From positions 1-64,000 of the forward strand of contig JAPLDT010000037.1 in NCBI GenBank assembly GCA_026391315.1: DNA of 64,000 bases, given 5' to 3'. The notes under the pieces are model-generated. The model saw only the letters and a list, made by a program, of their open reading frames with translations. It did not search any database and was not told the origin of the DNA. Positions within the stretch are counted from its first letter, which is position 1. Each line of letters opens with the position of its first letter. Source of the stretch: Bacteroidia bacterium (GTDB lineage: Bacteria; Bacteroidota; Bacteroidia; Bacteroidales; Prolixibacteraceae). A program made the position numbers and the translations under genes. This document shows positions 62,105 through 64,000 of this stretch, one piece after another.

Positions 62105-62623
62105 ATGGAAAAAATTGCCATCTTTTTCGGACCACTTGACGGGTCAGTTCATCGGATTGCCAAATTGGTTGCATCGAAAATCGGTACTGAGAAGGTCGAT
62201 TTAATTCACATCGCATCAGCAACAACCTCAGATTTGGAGAAATACAACAAGATTATTTTTGGCATCTCCACCGTTGGTAAAGACACCTGGCAACAAAAGT
62301 TCGACAACATCGACTGGACAAAATTCTTCCCCGTAGTCGCATCGTTCAACTTTACCGGAAAGAAGGTAGCCCTCTTCGGTCTGGGCGACCATATCACCTA
62401 TGCCTATCACTTTGTGGATGCAGTTGGGCTTTTGGGTAAAACAATAAAAAGTCAGGGTGGAGAAATCTACGGGAAAGTTAGTACTGAGGGATATACTTTC
62501 CAGGATTCCGAAGCAATCGTAGAGGGAAAGTTCATTGGCTTACCGATTGATGAGGATTTTGAGCCTGAACTGACCGAAAAACGTGTCTCCGCATGGGTTA
62601 ACTCCCTGATGAAGGAATTCTGA
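62105..62623 (+). CDS. Flavodoxin
   Basis: A 172-residue flavodoxin-like protein: FMN phosphate loop FFGPLDGSVHRIAKLVASKI (about 8-28), the first FMN loop ISTVGKDTWQQKF (about 56-68) and the second LFGLGDHITYAYHFVDAVG (about 95-113). Length and loops fit long-chain flavodoxins. It is inserted between pheA and an aminotransferase gene (stop TGA overlaps the next ATG); a biosynthetic electron-transfer role there is unclear. Confidence 0.88.
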   Translation: MEKIAIFFGPLDGSVHRIAKLVASKIGTEKVDLIHIASATTSDLEKYNKIIFGISTVGKDTWQQKFDNIDWTKFFPVVASFNFTGKKVALFGLGDHITYAYHFVDAVGLLGKTIKSQGGEIYGKVSTEGYTFQDSEAIVEGKFIGLPIDEDFEPELTEKRVSAWVNSLMKEF

Positions 62624-63945
62624 TGATGACTAACACACCGGTTCCAGCATCCATTGTTGATGAGAAAATTGCGGCTTTAGAGGTCGAAGAGATTGGCAAT
62701 GCTTCAATCCGGGAAATCGTACAGCTGGTTAGCAGCATTGAAGCCGCCACAGGTATCAGCTACATCCGGATGGAGATGGGGATTCCCGGACTTCCCCCCT
62801 CTCAGGTTGGCGTAGAAGCCGAAATTGAGGCCCTGCGAAATAACGTAGCATCAAAATATCCCCAGATCGACGGTATACCATCCCTGAAATCGGAAGCATC
62901 GCGTTTTGTAAAGCTTTTTATGAACATCGATGTCAGGCCCGAAGGATGCGTACCTACAGTCGGATCCATGGAAGGCAGTTACGCTGCTTTTTTGGTTACT
63001 GCTGCCAGGGAAAAAGAGAAAGATACCGCACTCTTTATCGATCCGGGTTTTCCGGTCCAGAAGCAACAGATGTTGGTGATGAACCAGAAATATCTCTCCT
63101 TCGATGTCTTTGACTTCAGAGGGGAGAAACTGAGGGAAAAGCTGGAATCTTACCTGTCGAAGGGGAATATTTGCAACATCATCTACTCCAATCCCAACAA
63201 CCCGTCCTGGATATGCTTAACAGACGACGAACTAAAAATCATCGGCGAGCTGGCAGACAAATATGATGTGGTGGTAATAGAAGATCTAGCCTATTTTGCC
63301 ATGGACTTCCGGCTGGATTTGTCAAAACCCGGCATACCTCCTTATCAGCCCACTGTGGCGCGATACACACGAAATTGGGTTATGATGATCTCAAGTTCAA
63401 AAGTATTCTCCTATGCCGGTCAAAGAATCGGAATCCTGATCATTTCCGACCTGTTGTACCACCGTCATTCTCAAAATCTTAGCGACAGGCTTCGTGTACA
63501 CGGGTTCGGCAATGCGATTATCCACAGGGTACTTTATGCGATGACATCCGGAACATCCCATTCCGCGCAGTATGCTTTGGCTGCCATGTTCAGGCATGCC
63601 AACAACGGAACTTATGATTTCATCGCAGAAGTTAAGGAATACGGGGAGAAAGCTCGGATCATGAAGCAACTTTTTCTCTCCAATGGGTTCGAAATCGTTT
63701 ATGCCACTGATATTGACAAACCCGTCGGGGATGGATTCTATTTCACAATCAGTTATCCGGGAATGGATGAGGCCAAATTGTTGTATCACCTCCTTTTTTA
63801 CGGCATCAGCGCCATCTCATTGGGCAATACCGGGAGCTCAAAACAGGGTTTGAGGGCTTGTGTCTCAAATGTCCGTCGTGATCAATTCGCGGATCTCGAA
63901 ACAAGATTGAATCAGTTTCATCGGGATTTTCCGGCCGACTTATAA
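62623..63945 (+). CDS. Class I/II pyridoxal-phosphate aminotransferase
   Basis: A 440-residue fold-type I aminotransferase: PTVGSMEGSYAAFLVTAARE, NIIYSNPNNPSWICLTDDEL (substrate/PLP Asn), VVIEDLAYFAMDF and PLP-lysine in SSSKVFSYAGQRIG. In Bacteroidetes the gene after pheA in this cluster is usually an aromatic/histidinol-phosphate-type aminotransferase feeding Phe/Tyr synthesis. ATG 62626 is an alternative start. The next gene runs beyond the window. Confidence 0.88.
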   Translation: MMTNTPVPASIVDEKIAALEVEEIGNASIREIVQLVSSIEAATGISYIRMEMGIPGLPPSQVGVEAEIEALRNNVASKYPQIDGIPSLKSEASRFVKLFMNIDVRPEGCVPTVGSMEGSYAAFLVTAAREKEKDTALFIDPGFPVQKQQMLVMNQKYLSFDVFDFRGEKLREKLESYLSKGNICNIIYSNPNNPSWICLTDDELKIIGELADKYDVVVIEDLAYFAMDFRLDLSKPGIPPYQPTVARYTRNWVMMISSSKVFSYAGQRIGILIISDLLYHRHSQNLSDRLRVHGFGNAIIHRVLYAMTSGTSHSAQYALAAMFRHANNGTYDFIAEVKEYGEKARIMKQLFLSNGFEIVYATDIDKPVGDGFYFTISYPGMDEAKLLYHLLFYGISAISLGNTGSSKQGLRACVSNVRRDQFADLETRLNQFHRDFPADL

Positions 63946-64000
63946 ATTGAAAGTAAAAGTAGTCGTTTTTTGAAAATATGTAAGAAATCGGTTACAGGAC

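Overview
The window looks like a chromosome segment of an anaerobic or microaerophilic Bacteroidetes (Bacteroidales/Marinilabiliales-like) bacterium. The evidence is the TAnnTTTG-type -7 promoter elements, the general lack of Shine-Dalgarno sequences, an 11-subunit complex I operon lacking nuoE/F/G, an MG2/plug-domain export protein, hybrid histidine kinases, AAA_14/DUF4143 ATPases and a pheA-aminotransferase aromatic cluster. This is inferred from gene content; there is no rRNA gene here to confirm it.

Layout. 1-4.1 kb: a cut-off AAA_14 ATPase, a cation diffusion facilitator, a DUF2231 membrane protein, a lipoprotein rubrerythrin, an exported sugar-isomerase-like TIM barrel, PspC and a small acidic protein. 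4.26-5.66 kb: mnmE. 5.66-12.9 kb: an AT-rich genomic island in the 3' end of mnmE (the same target as Salmonella genomic island 1), with an excisionase-like protein, a pentapeptide-repeat/Rossmann-like protein, a tyrosine integrase, a putative PD-(D/E)XK nuclease and an AbiEi/AbiEii toxin-antitoxin pair. A second copy of the mnmE terminal codons (F-C-I-G-K-stop) marks the right end. 13.05-17.6 kb: MG2/plug protein, YgiC-like ATP-grasp enzyme and small lipoproteins. 18.1-21.7 kb: two hybrid histidine kinases.

21.8-25.4 kb: metY (O-acetylhomoserine sulfhydrylase), a NarL/LuxR-type response regulator, a GNAT acetyltransferase and an OsmC-family protein. metY and the OsmC gene share the same promoter layout: two TACC-N8-GGTA (7-2-7) palindromes 22-23 bp apart, the proximal one 31.5 bp from the -7 element in both cases. 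I propose they are controlled by the NarL-type regulator encoded between them. 25.4-29.6 kb: tcdA, a Lys/Ala-rich exported peptide, a divergent sensor kinase/OmpR pair and a universal-stress-like protein. 29.8-39.7 kb: nuoABCDHIJKLMN, in which the 5' end of nuoH is disrupted.

42.4-60.2 kb (minus strand): a large gas-vesicle locus. Transcription order: hybrid PAS kinase, sigma54-dependent NtrC-type regulator, gvpA, two coiled-coil proteins (one ending in a winged helix), a protein of six CxxCxGxG motifs, CsbD-like, an unknown, gvpN, an unknown, gvpJ, gvpH (Hsp20), ArsA/Get3-like ATPase, CDC48-like AAA+ ATPase, a GvpF/L protein fused to a J domain, two GvpF/L, gvpG, a GvpO-like protein, GvpF/L, a GvpA/J/M-like protein, GvpF/L and gvpK. 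J domain, DnaJ-type zinc motifs, Hsp20, a Get3-like ATPase and a CDC48-like unfoldase in one locus suggest a dedicated protein-handling system for the very hydrophobic GvpA. A gvpA 5' remnant lies just upstream of the kinase. 60.5-64 kb: an XRE regulator, then pheA, a flavodoxin and an aminotransferase.

I see no rRNA or tRNA genes, CRISPR arrays or IS transposases.
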